Notes under the pieces: model-generated
Told to the model about the DNA's origin: nothing
Seen by the model: the letters and a program-made list of their open reading frames with translations, nothing else
Database searches by the model: none
Part shown: positions 46,821 to 56,462 of the stretch, piece by piece
Position numbering within the stretch: the first letter of the stretch is position 1
Layout: every line of letters begins with the position of its first letter
From: Tepidibacter thalassicus DSM 15285
Lineage (GTDB): Bacteria; Bacillota; Clostridia; Peptostreptococcales; Peptostreptococcaceae
Assembly: GCF_900129915.1 (NCBI RefSeq)
Contig: NZ_FQXH01000005.1
Location: 62,001-126,000, forward strand
DNA: 64,000 nucleotides
Direction: 5' to 3'
Made by a program: the position numbers and the translations under genes

Positions 46821-48074
46821 GTGGATGAATCAAAAAAATTATTTGTGAATAAGATACAAATGTTTTTAAATAGTCAAAGAGAAAAAATAGATAATGCAAT
46901 TGTAAATTTAATGAAATATCGTTTGTATAGAGATAGAAAATATGAAATGCAAATAAAGAATTTTTTTCATACTATAAGGGGAAAAAGTGGTATATTAAGA
47001 CTTAATCATTTGTCTCGATTAGCAGGGGAGTATGAAGATTATTTAGAATGTATAAATAGTAAATTTATAAGTGATGAGGTTTTTTCCAATTTATTAAAGG
47101 GATTAGCGTGTATTTATGAAGAAATAGAAAAGTTAAAACAGATGTATGTATTTAATTTAGAAAATAAACAAAATAAGATAAAAAGTGAAAATATAAATAT
47201 TACTAACAAAGGAAATATATTAATAGTCGATAATGATGTAGAGCTTATTTATTTATTAGAAAATATATTTAGAAATGAAGGATATAATGTAATTACTTCT
47301 TATAGTTTGGAAAATGTAATGTGTATATTAAAGAGAGAAAAAATAGATTTAGTGATTTTAGACATAATCATATCAGAAAAGAGTGGGTTTGAGTTATTAA
47401 AACAGATAAAAGAGGAGAAGATAAATGTACCTGTTATATTTTTAACGTCTAAAAATACGATAAGTTATAAAGTAAAAGCTCTAAAAGAAGGAGCAGATGA
47501 TTATATAATAAAACCTTTTCAAATAGAAGAGCTTATTGTAAGGGTAGAGAGTATATTGAAAAAAATTAATATTTATAGAACGAAAATAATTAAAGATAAT
47601 TTAACGGGGGTTTACAATAAGGAGTATTTTAATGAAAGATTAAAAGAGATTAAAAACAGTTTTAAAGATGGTAAAACAGTTTTTTCTATAGCTTTTATAG
47701 ATTTTGATTACTTTAAAGAAATTAACGATAAATATGGACATTTAGCAGGAGATTATGCATTAAAAGTGTTTGTAGAAGAGTTGAAAAAGTGTCTTAGAAG
47801 TACTGATGAGATATATCGTTTTGGAGGAGATGAATTTTTAGTTTTATTTAATGATACATTAGGCACTCAAGCTTATGAAGCTTTAGAAAGAGCTAGAAAT
47901 AAGATAATTGACAAAGTTATTAAATATAAAGATAATAGTATTAATATTTCGTTTAGTGCTGGAATTTCAACTTTTGAAGGTGAACATGAAACTATTGAAG
48001 AGGTTTTAGAAAAAGCTGATAAAGCTTTGTATATTTCGAAAAAATTAGGAAGGGGAAAAACTACTTATATTTAA
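46821..48074 (+). CDS. Hpt-receiver-GGDEF protein (diguanylate cyclase response regulator)
   Basis: 417 residues from GTG 46821 (AAAGGGGAGAGACGGA). N-terminal Hpt helices (about 10-110) with phospho-acceptor His in FFHTIRGKSG; receiver domain about 130-250 with DNDVE, phospho-acceptor Asp in LVILDIII and Lys in IIKPF; GGDEF domain about 255-415 with FIDFDYFKEIND, RFGGDEFLV and an inhibitory RxxD (RSTD) five residues before GGDEF. It makes c-di-GMP in response to phosphorylation. Having Hpt and REC in one chain suggests phosphorelay within the protein. ATG 46674 has no ribosome binding site. Confidence 0.92.
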   Translation: MDESKKLFVNKIQMFLNSQREKIDNAIVNLMKYRLYRDRKYEMQIKNFFHTIRGKSGILRLNHLSRLAGEYEDYLECINSKFISDEVFSNLLKGLACIYEEIEKLKQMYVFNLENKQNKIKSENINITNKGNILIVDNDVELIYLLENIFRNEGYNVITSYSLENVMCILKREKIDLVILDIIISEKSGFELLKQIKEEKINVPVIFLTSKNTISYKVKALKEGADDYIIKPFQIEELIVRVESILKKINIYRTKIIKDNLTGVYNKEYFNERLKEIKNSFKDGKTVFSIAFIDFDYFKEINDKYGHLAGDYALKVFVEELKKCLRSTDEIYRFGGDEFLVLFNDTLGTQAYEALERARNKIIDKVIKYKDNSINISFSAGISTFEGEHETIEEVLEKADKALYISKKLGRGKTTYI

Positions 48075-48078
48075 AATT

Positions 48079-48117
48079 AAAAGTAGGTCTTAATAAAATT
48101 TATTAAGACCTACTTTT
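48079..48117. terminator. Bidirectional terminator between convergent genes
   Basis: Arms AAAAGTAGGTCTTAAT (48079-48094) and ATTAAGACCTACTTTT (48102-48117), 16 perfectly paired bases, ending in A and T runs. Serves the GGDEF gene and the convergent 4Fe-4S membrane protein gene. Confidence 0.9.
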
Positions 48118-48625
48118 AAGCTATTTTTTTAGTAGTTTTATTTTTTGTAGGAGATGATTTTTTTATTTGTTTATCTATTAAATTAGAAGCATGACCCATA
48201 GGACATATTGTACACCAAGTTCTTGGTTTGAAAATTATTCCAAGAAAAATTCCGATTATAGTAGTAATTAGTACTAATCTAAATATAGTTGCACCTATAT
48301 TTGTTAAAGTTAATCCGCCTTTATATAAAGATAAAGAAAAAGAAGTAAGCATAGAAACTAAGATAGTGTGTTTAAATAATTTAGCTTTCATAAAAGCTGG
48401 TACATTGTATCCAAGAGATAACTTGCTTAAAAATTTTCCTAAGAATGAGCCTCTAGGACAGTAATGGGAACAATGCACTTTTCCTTGTCCAGTAGATGAA
48501 AATACTATAGGTGAAATCATACATGCTAAACCTAATGCTGCAAATCTAATGTCGTAAATTGCAAGAGTCATAAATGTAATGAAAAATATCCAAGACCAAT
48601 TCATATAAGATTTTCTTTTTTTCAT
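48116..48625 (-). CDS. 4Fe-4S binding membrane protein (NapH/NosR-like)
   Basis: 169 residues. Cys clusters CSHYCPRG (about 52-59) and WCTICPMGHA (about 136-145) lie near membrane helices (SWIFFITFMTLAI, ALGLACMISPIVF, TIFRLVLITTIIGIFLGIIF), as in the polyferredoxin-like NapH/YccM group, shortened. Possibly an electron-transfer membrane protein; partner unknown. ATG follows TAAGGAGGTATTCAA on the minus strand. Monocistronic. Confidence 0.82.
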   Translation of the reverse strand: MKKRKSYMNWSWIFFITFMTLAIYDIRFAALGLACMISPIVFSSTGQGKVHCSHYCPRGSFLGKFLSKLSLGYNVPAFMKAKLFKHTILVSMLTSFSLSLYKGGLTLTNIGATIFRLVLITTIIGIFLGIIFKPRTWCTICPMGHASNLIDKQIKKSSPTKNKTTKKIA

Positions 48626-48667
48626 TTGAATACCTCCTTATAAAAAATATCGCTAATTTTTATATCT

Positions 48668-48696
48668 ATATATTACGATATAATAATATAAATGTC
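48668..48696 (-). promoter_or_regulatory. Promoter of the 4Fe-4S membrane protein gene
   Basis: Minus strand: TTGACA (48696-48691), 17 bases, TAATAT (48673-48668), about 43 bases from the ATG. Near-consensus. Confidence 0.78.
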
Positions 48697-48798
48697 AATA
48701 GAAATTTTAAATATAAAAATGTGTATTGCTTTATGCACAATAAAAATGTGGAATTAAATAATGTTGTATTCATAAAATTATATAAGGGAGGTGTAGGA

Positions 48799-49035
48799 AT
48801 GTTTGATTTACCTAACGATTTAAAAATTAATTTACCTAAAGTTATAACGGTTGGTAATAAATTTATTAACATAGAAAATTATATAAGTGTTTTAGAATAT
48901 TCTAAACAAATGATTAAAGTGAGTACGAAGTTAAATGTTTTAAAAATAGAAGGGGAGGATTTGATTATAAAGTATATAACTGAAGATGATTTGTGTATAG
49001 AGGGAAAAATATATTCTGTTGAATATTGGGTTTAG
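48799..49035 (+). CDS. yqfC: Sporulation protein YqfC
   Basis: 78 residues from ATG 48799 (TAAGGGAGGTGTAGGA). DLPNDLKINLPKVITVGNKF, ENYISVLEYSKQMIKVST and LKIEGEDLIIKYI are the YqfC signature. Expressed in the mother cell during sporulation in Bacillus; here it precedes yqfD as usual. An upstream in-frame start at 48721 lacks a ribosome binding site. Confidence 0.92.
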   Translation: MFDLPNDLKINLPKVITVGNKFINIENYISVLEYSKQMIKVSTKLNVLKIEGEDLIIKYITEDDLCIEGKIYSVEYWV

Positions 49036-49049
49036 GGGGGGCATAGATT

Positions 49050-50219
49050 TTGTGGCAGTATGTCAAAGGGTTTTGTATAGTAAGTATAGAAGGGCTTTAT
49101 TTGGAGAAATTTATAAATTATTTAGTTAATAATGGGATTTATCTTTTTAATATAAGAAGGATATCTCCTACTAAAATAGAAGCTTATATATATAGGGATG
49201 ATGTTAAAAATCTTATATATCTTTATAAAAAATCTGATTATAATTTAAAAATAAAAAGATCAATTGGACTTCCTTTTTTAATGAAGAGAATATATAAAAG
49301 AAAGTCTTTATTAATAGGAGGAATTTTATCTTTATTTATTTTAGTTTTTTTAACTACATTTATAACAAATGTATATATTGATTGTCCAGAAGGTATAAAT
49401 AAATCTGAATTGAGAAAGGAATTATATAATTGTGGACTTAAACCTTGGGTTAATAAATATATGATTGATAAAAAAGATATAAGAGATAGTATATTGTCAA
49501 AATTTGATGATATTGCGTATATTTTTATAAATATTGAGGGAACTAATGCGTTTGTAGAAATAGTAAAGAAATCAGAAGAACCTGAGGAAAATACAAAAAT
49601 AAATTGTAATATAATTGCTAAAAAAGATGGTATAATAGAAAAGGTAATACCTAGAAGTGGTGAAGCTTTAGTGAGTAAGGGGAATATAGTAAAAAAAGGA
49701 GATGTTTTGATTGCTGGGGGTAATGTAATAGCCAAGGGAGAAGTTTGGGCAAGAACATTTTATGAGATAAAAGAAAGTATTGAGTATATAAATAAAGATA
49801 AAATTAAGACAGGAAAGAGCAAAAAAACTTATAAAATAAAATTTTTTAATAAAACTTATTATATAAAAAGAAATATACCGTATAAAAATTATTATATAAG
49901 GAAAAGAATTTTGAAGTGTGAATATAAAAAATTTAAAGTTCCTATTGAAGTTGAAATAAATACTTTTTATGAAGTAAATGTAAAAGATAATAAAAAAGAT
50001 ATAGAAAAGTTAAAAAATATTATTAGACAAAAAGCTTTAAAGAAAATTGACTATTTACTTCCAGTACAGGCAAGAATAATAAATAAAAAAGAAGATTACA
50101 AAATAAAGGGTAATGTGTTAGAATTTATTGTAACAATACAAGCTTTAGAAGATATAGGTAAAGATGAAAAAATAGAAGGAGGAAACTATATTGATAATAC
50201 AGAAAAAAATAGAAATTGA
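49050..50219 (+). CDS. yqfD: Sporulation protein YqfD
   Basis: 389 residues from TTG 49050 (TAGGGGGGG upstream). One membrane helix about 90-110 (LIGGILSLFILVFLTTFITN), then the extracytoplasmic YqfD domain with AKKDGIIEKVIPRSGEALVS and VKKGDVLIAGG. Functions in spore formation, probably in the mother cell. Its 3' end overlaps phoH by 29 bases, giving the conserved yqfC-yqfD-phoH cluster. Confidence 0.92.
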   Translation: MWQYVKGFCIVSIEGLYLEKFINYLVNNGIYLFNIRRISPTKIEAYIYRDDVKNLIYLYKKSDYNLKIKRSIGLPFLMKRIYKRKSLLIGGILSLFILVFLTTFITNVYIDCPEGINKSELRKELYNCGLKPWVNKYMIDKKDIRDSILSKFDDIAYIFINIEGTNAFVEIVKKSEEPEENTKINCNIIAKKDGIIEKVIPRSGEALVSKGNIVKKGDVLIAGGNVIAKGEVWARTFYEIKESIEYINKDKIKTGKSKKTYKIKFFNKTYYIKRNIPYKNYYIRKRILKCEYKKFKVPIEVEINTFYEVNVKDNKKDIEKLKNIIRQKALKKIDYLLPVQARIINKKEDYKIKGNVLEFIVTIQALEDIGKDEKIEGGNYIDNTEKNRN

Positions 50220-51180
50220 AGATGAAGTTTTTACAAGAGAATTATTTGGAAATTTTGATCAAAATGTAAAGATAATAGAGGATAATCTCAATATTAATAT
50301 AGTTCTTAGAGATGGAAATGTAGTTTTGATAGGAACAGAAGAAAATATAAATCTTGCACAAAGACTTATGAAAGAGTTGAATGAATTAGTTAAAAAAGGT
50401 AATGATTTAAATGCTCAGAATATATCATATAGTATAAATTTGTTGTTTGAAGGAACAGAGGAAAAAATGAAAGAACTTGCTGAGGATATAATAGCTTTTA
50501 CAACTAAGGGAAAAGCTATACAACCTAAAACGCTAGGACAAAAGGAATATATTAATCAGATAAAAAATAATGATATTACTTTTGGAATAGGTCCTGCTGG
50601 GACAGGTAAAACATATCTTGCTGTTGCCATGGCTGTAAAAGCTTTTAAAAGAGATGAAGTGAGTAGAATAATATTAACTAGACCAGCTGTTGAGGCAGGA
50701 GAAACACTTGGATTTTTACCAGGAGATTTAAAGGATAAAGTAGATCCATACCTTAGACCGTTATATGATGCTTTATTTGAGATATTAGGAGGAGAAAAGT
50801 TTAATAAATATATGGAACGAGGAATGATAGAAGTAGCTCCCCTTGCTTTTATGAGAGGAAGAACATTAGATAATGCTTTTATAATACTTGATGAGGCACA
50901 AAATACTACACCTGAGCAAATGAAAATGTTTTTAACAAGACTTGGTTTTGGATCAAAAGCTGTAGTTACAGGAGATATAACTCAAACAGATCTTCCTACA
51001 AGTAAAAAATCTGGACTTTTGCATGCTCAGGAAGTATTAAAAGACGTAAAAGGAATATCTATTGTAACATTGACTGAAAAAGATGTAGTTAGACATGAAC
51101 TTGTTCAGAGGATTATAAAAGCATATGAGAAGTTCGAAAAAAGACGAGAATATAAAAAGAACGTCAAGAAGAAAAAGTGA
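50191..51180 (+). CDS. phoH: PhoH-like ATPase
   Basis: 329 residues from TTG 50191 (AAGGAGGAAACTATA). KH-like N-terminus, then Walker A GIGPAGTGKTYLA (about 130-142), LTRPAVEAGETLGFLPGDL, Walker B FIILDEAQNTTPEQM and VVTGDITQTDLP. An RNA-associated ATPase/helicase-like protein linked with YbeY in ribosome quality control. Stop overlaps the upstream side of pgpH. Confidence 0.95.
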   Translation: MIIQKKIEIEDEVFTRELFGNFDQNVKIIEDNLNINIVLRDGNVVLIGTEENINLAQRLMKELNELVKKGNDLNAQNISYSINLLFEGTEEKMKELAEDIIAFTTKGKAIQPKTLGQKEYINQIKNNDITFGIGPAGTGKTYLAVAMAVKAFKRDEVSRIILTRPAVEAGETLGFLPGDLKDKVDPYLRPLYDALFEILGGEKFNKYMERGMIEVAPLAFMRGRTLDNAFIILDEAQNTTPEQMKMFLTRLGFGSKAVVTGDITQTDLPTSKKSGLLHAQEVLKDVKGISIVTLTEKDVVRHELVQRIIKAYEKFEKRREYKKNVKKKK

Positions 51181-51197
51181 GGAAGGAGATTGAAACG

Positions 51198-53219
51198 ATG
51201 AAGTTTAAGAAATTTTCTTTTGCCCTTTTGTTTTTTTTAGTAAATTTTATATTATTATTTACATTTTTATCTCCAGAAAAATATGAGTTAAAAATAGGAC
51301 AAAGGGCTCAAGAAGATATAAAAGCAACAAAAGATATAGAAAACAAAATAGAAACAGAAAAACTTATAAAAAAAGCTATAGAACAAGTACAACCTGTATA
51401 TAGAATAAACCCTACAATACAAGCTGAAATAAAATCTGATATAGAGAAATTTTTTAATGATATATATTTTATAAATTCTAATGAAGAATTGAGTTTTGAT
51501 GATAAATTAAAAAATATAAAAAAAGAATATCCTAGTATTTCAGACAAATCTATAAATATAGCTTTAAAATTAAATAAGGTTAATTTGGAAAGGTTAAAAA
51601 ACTATATATTTGATACTATAAATCAAATAATGAGTACAGGAGTTACAAAAGAAGAAATTGATTCTCAAAAGAAAAATGTCTCTGAATTTTTTGAAGAAAT
51701 AAAAAAACTCAATCAAAATGAAAAATTGTTAGGGATAGAAATAATAAATAATTATATAAGACCTAATAAATTTTTAGATTTAGAAAAGACACAACAAAAA
51801 ACAGAAGAAGCTAAAGCTTCTGTTGAAAAAGTAATAATACCTAAGGGAGAAAATATAATTTCTAAAGGTGAAGTCATAACAAAAGAGAAATTAGAACTAC
51901 TTCAAAGTATAGGATTTATTGAGAAAAAAGGAAAAGAAGATTTTTTTGTGTTAATGGGATTGATATTAATAATATTGATATTAGAATCAGTTGGTATTTT
52001 ATATATTTATATTTTTAATAAAGATATATTAAATGACGAAAAAAAATTGTTATTAGTAATACTAGTGATAAGTATAACTGTTTTAATGTGCTTATCATTA
52101 AATAGTATATCTATGTATATAATACCTGTTGCCGGTGCTAGTATGCTTATTAGCATACTTTTAAATTCAAATATAGCTATAATATCTAATATAATCATTT
52201 CGATTATGATATATTTAGCAATAGGTGATGTTAATTTATTGTTATTGTCTTTAGTATCAGGAACTTTTGGTTCTTTTGCGAATTTAGAAATATCACAAAG
52301 GAGAAACATAATATTTACAGGGTTTAAAATAGGTATAGTGAATTTTTTGATTGTGTTATCTTTAAGTTTTATTACTACAACTAATTTAAAAGAACCGTTA
52401 ATTAATTCTTTACTTGCTTTTTTATCAGGTATATTTTCATCTATATTTGTAGTTGGAAGTCTTCCGTTATGGGAACATTATTTTGATATATTGACTAGTT
52501 TAAAACTTCTTGAGCTTTCAAGTGCTAATAATGAGATTTTAAAAAGGATGCTTATAGAAACTCCAGGAACTTATCATCACAGTATCATAGTTGGAAATTT
52601 AGCAGAAAGAGCGTGTGATAAAATAGGAGCTAATTCATTATTTGCAAGAGTTGCATCTTATTATCATGATATAGGAAAACTTTCAAGACCGTATTTTTTT
52701 AAAGAGAATCAAATAACAACAGATAATCCTCATGATAAAATAGTACCTACACTTAGTGTTAAAATAATAAAAGAACATGTTACATATGGAGTTGAACTTG
52801 CTAAAAAATATAAACTTCCTAGAGAAATAACAAATATTATAAGAGAACACCATGGAACTACTTTAGTAGCTTTCTTTTATCATAAGGCTAAAGAAGAAGG
52901 ACTTGATATAAGAGAAGAAGAATTTAGATATGAAGGGCCAAAGCCTCAAAGTAGGGAATCAGCTGTTATAATGCTTGCAGATTCTGTCGAGGCTGCTATA
53001 AGAAGTATAAAAGAGCCTACTAAAGAAAAAATTGAAGAAATGATAAGTAAAATAATTAATGGAAAATTAAATGATGGACAACTTGATAAAAGTAATTTAA
53101 CATTAAGAGATTTAGATACTATAAAAGAAGCATTTATTGAAGTAATAATGGGGATGTTTCATGAGAGAATAGAATATCCAGATGAAGGAGGAAATAAAGT
53201 TGAAACTGATAATAGATAA
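51198..53219 (+). CDS. pgpH: Membrane HD-domain phosphohydrolase, PgpH-type c-di-AMP phosphodiesterase
   Basis: 673 residues from ATG 51198, with GGAAGGAGATTGAAACG; GTG 51177 lacks a site. N-terminal membrane helix, extracytoplasmic 7TMR-HDED domain (about 35-250), seven membrane helices (about 255-450) and a cytoplasmic HD domain about 460-660 with TPGTYHHSIIVGNLAE, YYHDIGKL and REHHGTTLV. It degrades c-di-AMP in homologues. Located in the conserved phoH-pgpH-ybeY order. Confidence 0.95.
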   Translation: MKFKKFSFALLFFLVNFILLFTFLSPEKYELKIGQRAQEDIKATKDIENKIETEKLIKKAIEQVQPVYRINPTIQAEIKSDIEKFFNDIYFINSNEELSFDDKLKNIKKEYPSISDKSINIALKLNKVNLERLKNYIFDTINQIMSTGVTKEEIDSQKKNVSEFFEEIKKLNQNEKLLGIEIINNYIRPNKFLDLEKTQQKTEEAKASVEKVIIPKGENIISKGEVITKEKLELLQSIGFIEKKGKEDFFVLMGLILIILILESVGILYIYIFNKDILNDEKKLLLVILVISITVLMCLSLNSISMYIIPVAGASMLISILLNSNIAIISNIIISIMIYLAIGDVNLLLLSLVSGTFGSFANLEISQRRNIIFTGFKIGIVNFLIVLSLSFITTTNLKEPLINSLLAFLSGIFSSIFVVGSLPLWEHYFDILTSLKLLELSSANNEILKRMLIETPGTYHHSIIVGNLAERACDKIGANSLFARVASYYHDIGKLSRPYFFKENQITTDNPHDKIVPTLSVKIIKEHVTYGVELAKKYKLPREITNIIREHHGTTLVAFFYHKAKEEGLDIREEEFRYEGPKPQSRESAVIMLADSVEAAIRSIKEPTKEKIEEMISKIINGKLNDGQLDKSNLTLRDLDTIKEAFIEVIMGMFHERIEYPDEGGNKVETDNR

Positions 53220-53661
53220 TAGACAAGATGAAATAGAAGTTAACGATAATTTATTAGATATGATAAAAGATGTAATAAATGAATCTTTAAAATATGAGGG
53301 GTTTGATGAAGATTATGAAATAAGTTTATCTTTTGTAAATAATGAAGAAATACATAAATTGAATAAAGAGTTTAGAGGAGTAGATAAGCCTACAGATGTG
53401 CTTTCATTTCCTCTTATTGAAGAGAATGATTTTTATATAGAATTTGGAGAAAAAGCATTAGGAGATATAGTAATATCAATGGAAAAAGCTTTGGAACAAA
53501 GTAGAGAATATAATCATAGTTTTGAGAGAGAAGTAGCTTTTTTAGTTTGTCATAGTATGTTTCATTTAATGGGATATGATCATGATACTGAAGAAAATAC
53601 TAAAATAATGAGAGAAAAAGAAGAAGCTGTATTGTTAAAACTTGGTATAGTGAGGGAATGA
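53200..53661 (+). CDS. ybeY: rRNA maturation endoribonuclease YbeY
   Basis: 153 residues from TTG 53200, because GAAGGAGGAAATAAAG lies directly upstream; ATG 53182 is inside that leader. LNKEFRGVDKPTDVLSFPL and the zinc site in CHSMFHLMGYDHD (H-x3-H-x5-H) are diagnostic. Takes part in 16S 3'-end maturation and 70S quality control. The 20-base overlap with pgpH indicates coupling. Confidence 0.95.
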   Translation: MKLIIDNRQDEIEVNDNLLDMIKDVINESLKYEGFDEDYEISLSFVNNEEIHKLNKEFRGVDKPTDVLSFPLIEENDFYIEFGEKALGDIVISMEKALEQSREYNHSFEREVAFLVCHSMFHLMGYDHDTEENTKIMREKEEAVLLKLGIVRE

Positions 53662-53662
53662 G

Positions 53663-54364
53663 ATGAAATTGAAAAACCTTATAACCGCTTTTAATTGTGC
53701 AATAGATGGAATAATATATACATTGAAAAATGAAAGAAATATGAAAATTCATTATTTGATAGCTGTATTAATATTGTTTTTAAGTCTTTTTTTTGATTTA
53801 AGTAGGTTTGAAATGATAATGTTATTTTTTACAATATCTCTTGTTATTATATCTGAAATGATAAATACTGCTATAGAAAAATCCATAGATTTATTTACAA
53901 AAGAATATCATGAGCTTGCTAAAATAGCAAAAGATGTAGCTGCAGGAGCTGTTCTTATTTCATCGTTGAATTCAATTGTAGTAGGTTATTTGTTGTTTTT
54001 TGATAGAATAAATCCATTTTCGTATATAGTTTTAAATAAGATAAGAAGATCTGAAATTCATATTACTGTAATTGGACTTGTTATAGTAATGATTTTAGTT
54101 ATAGTGGGTAAATCTATAAGTCAAAAAGGAACTCATTTAAAAGGAGGTATGCCAAGTGGTCATGCTGCACTAGCTTTTTCTGTAGCTACTGCGGTTACAT
54201 TTATATCAGAAGAAATGTTGGTTTCAACACTTACATATATTTTAGCATTATTAGTAGCTCAAAGTAGAATAGAGGGAGAAATTCATACGCCATTAGAGGT
54301 TGTATTTGGAGCTATTTTGGGAATATTAACGACAATACTTATATTTCAGTTTAGTCTTGGTTAA
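53663..54364 (+). CDS. dgkA: Fused diacylglycerol/undecaprenol kinase and PAP2 phosphatase
   Basis: 233 residues. N-terminal DgkA part (about 1-115): FNCAIDGIIYTLKNERNMKIH, and EMINTAIEKSIDL with the catalytic Glu. C-terminal PAP2 part (about 125-233): KGGMPSGHAALAFSVATA and SRIEGEIHTPLEVVFGA. Kinase and phosphatase for undecaprenol lipids in one membrane protein, a fusion common in Clostridia. The usual final Asp of PAP2 (H-x3-D) is Glu here. ATG 53663 follows AGTGAGGGAATGAG, nearly touching ybeY. Confidence 0.9.
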   Translation: MKLKNLITAFNCAIDGIIYTLKNERNMKIHYLIAVLILFLSLFFDLSRFEMIMLFFTISLVIISEMINTAIEKSIDLFTKEYHELAKIAKDVAAGAVLISSLNSIVVGYLLFFDRINPFSYIVLNKIRRSEIHITVIGLVIVMILVIVGKSISQKGTHLKGGMPSGHAALAFSVATAVTFISEEMLVSTLTYILALLVAQSRIEGEIHTPLEVVFGAILGILTTILIFQFSLG

Positions 54365-54393
54365 AATGGAGATATATTATATTTCCATTTTTT
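54363..54393 (+). terminator. Intrinsic terminator after dgkA
   Basis: AAAATGGA (54363-54370) pairs with TCCATTTT, AT-rich loop, followed by TTTTT. Ends the yqfC-to-dgkA operon. Confidence 0.75.
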
Positions 54394-54438
54394 ATGTTTG
54401 ACAAAAAAATGATTAAAATTTTAATGAAAAAATACATA

Positions 54439-54467
54439 TTGGATAAAAATGAAATATTTGATATAAT
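54439..54467 (+). promoter_or_regulatory. Promoter for the DUF502-cdd-era operon
   Basis: TTGGAT (54439-54444), 17 bases, TATAAT (54462-54467), 42 bases before ATG 54510. Confidence 0.75.
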
Positions 54468-54509
54468 GAGAAATGCTCCTTTAATTTCTGTAAAATTAGG
54501 AGGCTGAGT

Positions 54510-55115
54510 ATGAAAAATAATTCTAATTTAAAAGATATAAGAAAAGTATTTATAACTGGTATTTTTACTATTCTTCCAATTGCAGTAACCATTTCTTTGG
54601 TATTTTGGCTTTTTAATAAAATAGATTCTATATTTAGAGGACCACTTGAAAGGCTTTTAGGATTTCCTCTTTATGGAGTAGGAATTATCATTACATTTCT
54701 TTTGATTTTTTTGACGGGAATGATTACTACTGATTTATTGGGGAAAAAGATATTCCAGGCGTTTGAAAACGTTATGTATAAAATACCTTTAGTTGGAATG
54801 ATATACTCATCAGTTAAACAAGTGGTAGATGCTTTTGCAGCTAAAAAAGGCGATGGATTTAAAAATACTGTATTGGTTGAGTATCCTTCAAAGGGTATAT
54901 ATACTTTAGGTTTTATAACAACAAATACTCCTAAATTTATAAATGAAAATACAGGAGCAGAAGGAGTTTTTGTATTTATACCTACAACTCCAAATCCAAC
55001 TTCTGGAATGTTAATTACAGTTCCAAAAGATGAAATAATATATTTAGATGTTTCTATAGAAAATGCTTTAAAAATTATTGTTTCTGGAGGGATTGTATCA
55101 CCGAAAGAAAATTAA
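54510..55115 (+). CDS. DUF502 family membrane protein
   Basis: 201 residues. Two membrane helices (VFITGIFTILPIAVTISLVFW and YGVGIIITFLLIFLTGMITT, read in parts) then a cytosolic domain with IPLVGMIYSSVKQVVDAF, YPSKGIYTLGFIT and VFIPTTPNPTSGMLI, the DUF502 signature. Function unknown. ATG follows ATTAGGAGGCTGAGT. Confidence 0.9.
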   Translation: MKNNSNLKDIRKVFITGIFTILPIAVTISLVFWLFNKIDSIFRGPLERLLGFPLYGVGIIITFLLIFLTGMITTDLLGKKIFQAFENVMYKIPLVGMIYSSVKQVVDAFAAKKGDGFKNTVLVEYPSKGIYTLGFITTNTPKFINENTGAEGVFVFIPTTPNPTSGMLITVPKDEIIYLDVSIENALKIIVSGGIVSPKEN

Positions 55116-55135
55116 TTTAAAGGAGGAATATACTG

Positions 55136-55531
55136 ATGAACAATAAAGAATTATTAAAACTTGCAGAAGAAGCTAGAAAAAATGCATATGCTCCATATTC
55201 TAATTTTCATGTGGGAGCTGCGCTTTTAACTAAATCTGGAAAAGTATTTACTGGATGTAATGTAGAATGTGCTTCGTATGGAGGAACAAATTGTGCTGAA
55301 AGAACTGCTATATTTAAGGCTATCTCTGAAGGAGAAAGAGAATTTGAAAAAATAGCTATTTCTAGTGATAATAAAGGAGAAACTTATCCGTGTGGTATAT
55401 GTAGGCAAGTAATTTTAGAATTTGGAAGAAATATTAAAGTAGTAGTTGGAGAATCTGATGGAGAATATAAGGAAATATCTATAGAGGAATTAATTCCATG
55501 TGGATTTACAGGAGCAGATATTAATAAATAG
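55136..55531 (+). CDS. cdd: Cytidine deaminase
   Basis: 131 residues. YSNFHVGAALLTKSG, GTNCAERTAIFKAISEG (catalytic Glu in C-A-E) and PCGICRQVILEFG (zinc Cys pair). Converts cytidine and deoxycytidine to uridine forms in pyrimidine salvage. ATG follows AAAGGAGGAATATACTG. Commonly next to era. Confidence 0.95.
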   Translation: MNNKELLKLAEEARKNAYAPYSNFHVGAALLTKSGKVFTGCNVECASYGGTNCAERTAIFKAISEGEREFEKIAISSDNKGETYPCGICRQVILEFGRNIKVVVGESDGEYKEISIEELIPCGFTGADINK

Positions 55532-55545
55532 ATTGAGGTGATAAA

Positions 55546-56439
55546 ATGAGCTTTAAATCAGGATTTGCAAGTATAATAGGAAGACCTAATGTTGGAAAGT
55601 CTACACTTATGAATAAAATAATTGGACAAAAAATAGCTATAATGAGTGATAAACCTCAAACTACTAGAAATAAAATACAGTCAGTATATACAGATAAAGA
55701 TTTTCAAATAGTATTTTTAGATACTCCAGGAATACATAAGCCTAAAAATAAGCTTGGAGAGTATATGGTAAAAGTTGCTACAGATACATTAAATGAAGTA
55801 GATGTAGTTTTATTTGTAGTAGATGACTCTAAGGATATTGGTCCTGGAGATAGGAGAATTATAGAAAGTTTAAGAAAAGTTAAGACTCCTGTTGTTTTGG
55901 TTATAAATAAAATAGATAAAATTTCTAAAGAAGAGTTAATAACTTTGATTGAAAAATATAGTAAAGAAGAAGTTTTCGATGAAATAGTTCCAATATCTGC
56001 ATTAAAAGAAGGAAACTTAAATTCTTTAATAAATGTTATAAAAAAATATCTTCCTAATGGACCTAAGTATTTTCCTGATGATATGATAACAGATCAACCA
56101 GAAAGGGTGTTAATTTCTGAGTTAATAAGAGAAAAAGTTTTGCATTATGTTCATGATGAGGTTCCTCATGGAGTTGCTGTGGAAATTGAATATATAAAGT
56201 CGAGAGAAGATAATAAAATTATTGATATATCTGCTATAATATACTGTGAAAGAGACTCTCATAAAGGAATTATAATAGGAAAAAATGGGAAAAAACTTAA
56301 AGGGATAGGAAAGTCTGCAAGGGAAGATATAGAAAGGCTTCTAGGGTCAAAAGTATACCTTCAAACATGGGTTAAAGTTAAAGAAAATTGGAGGAATTTA
56401 GAAAATTATATAAGTAATTTTGGATATAGTAATAAATAG
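55546..56439 (+). CDS. era: GTPase Era
   Basis: 297 residues. G1 [13 protein letters not shown]2 QTTRN, G3 [13 protein letters not shown]4 VINKIDK, G5 ISALKEGN; C-terminal KH domain with [20 protein letters not shown]. Binds 16S rRNA 3' end during 30S maturation. ATG has ATTGAGGTGATAAA upstream. Confidence 0.97.
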   Translation: MSFKSGFASIIGRPNVGKSTLMNKIIGQKIAIMSDKPQTTRNKIQSVYTDKDFQIVFLDTPGIHKPKNKLGEYMVKVATDTLNEVDVVLFVVDDSKDIGPGDRRIIESLRKVKTPVVLVINKIDKISKEELITLIEKYSKEEVFDEIVPISALKEGNLNSLINVIKKYLPNGPKYFPDDMITDQPERVLISELIREKVLHYVHDEVPHGVAVEIEYIKSREDNKIIDISAIIYCERDSHKGIIIGKNGKKLKGIGKSAREDIERLLGSKVYLQTWVKVKENWRNLENYISNFGYSNK

Positions 56440-56462
56440 CTAATTAATTGGGGGTGAAAACT

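Noticed and set aside
48720..48798. Sigma-E-type sporulation promoter before yqfC
   Set aside because: Expected from biology, and ATTCATAAAAT is vaguely similar, but neither element nor spacing is convincing.
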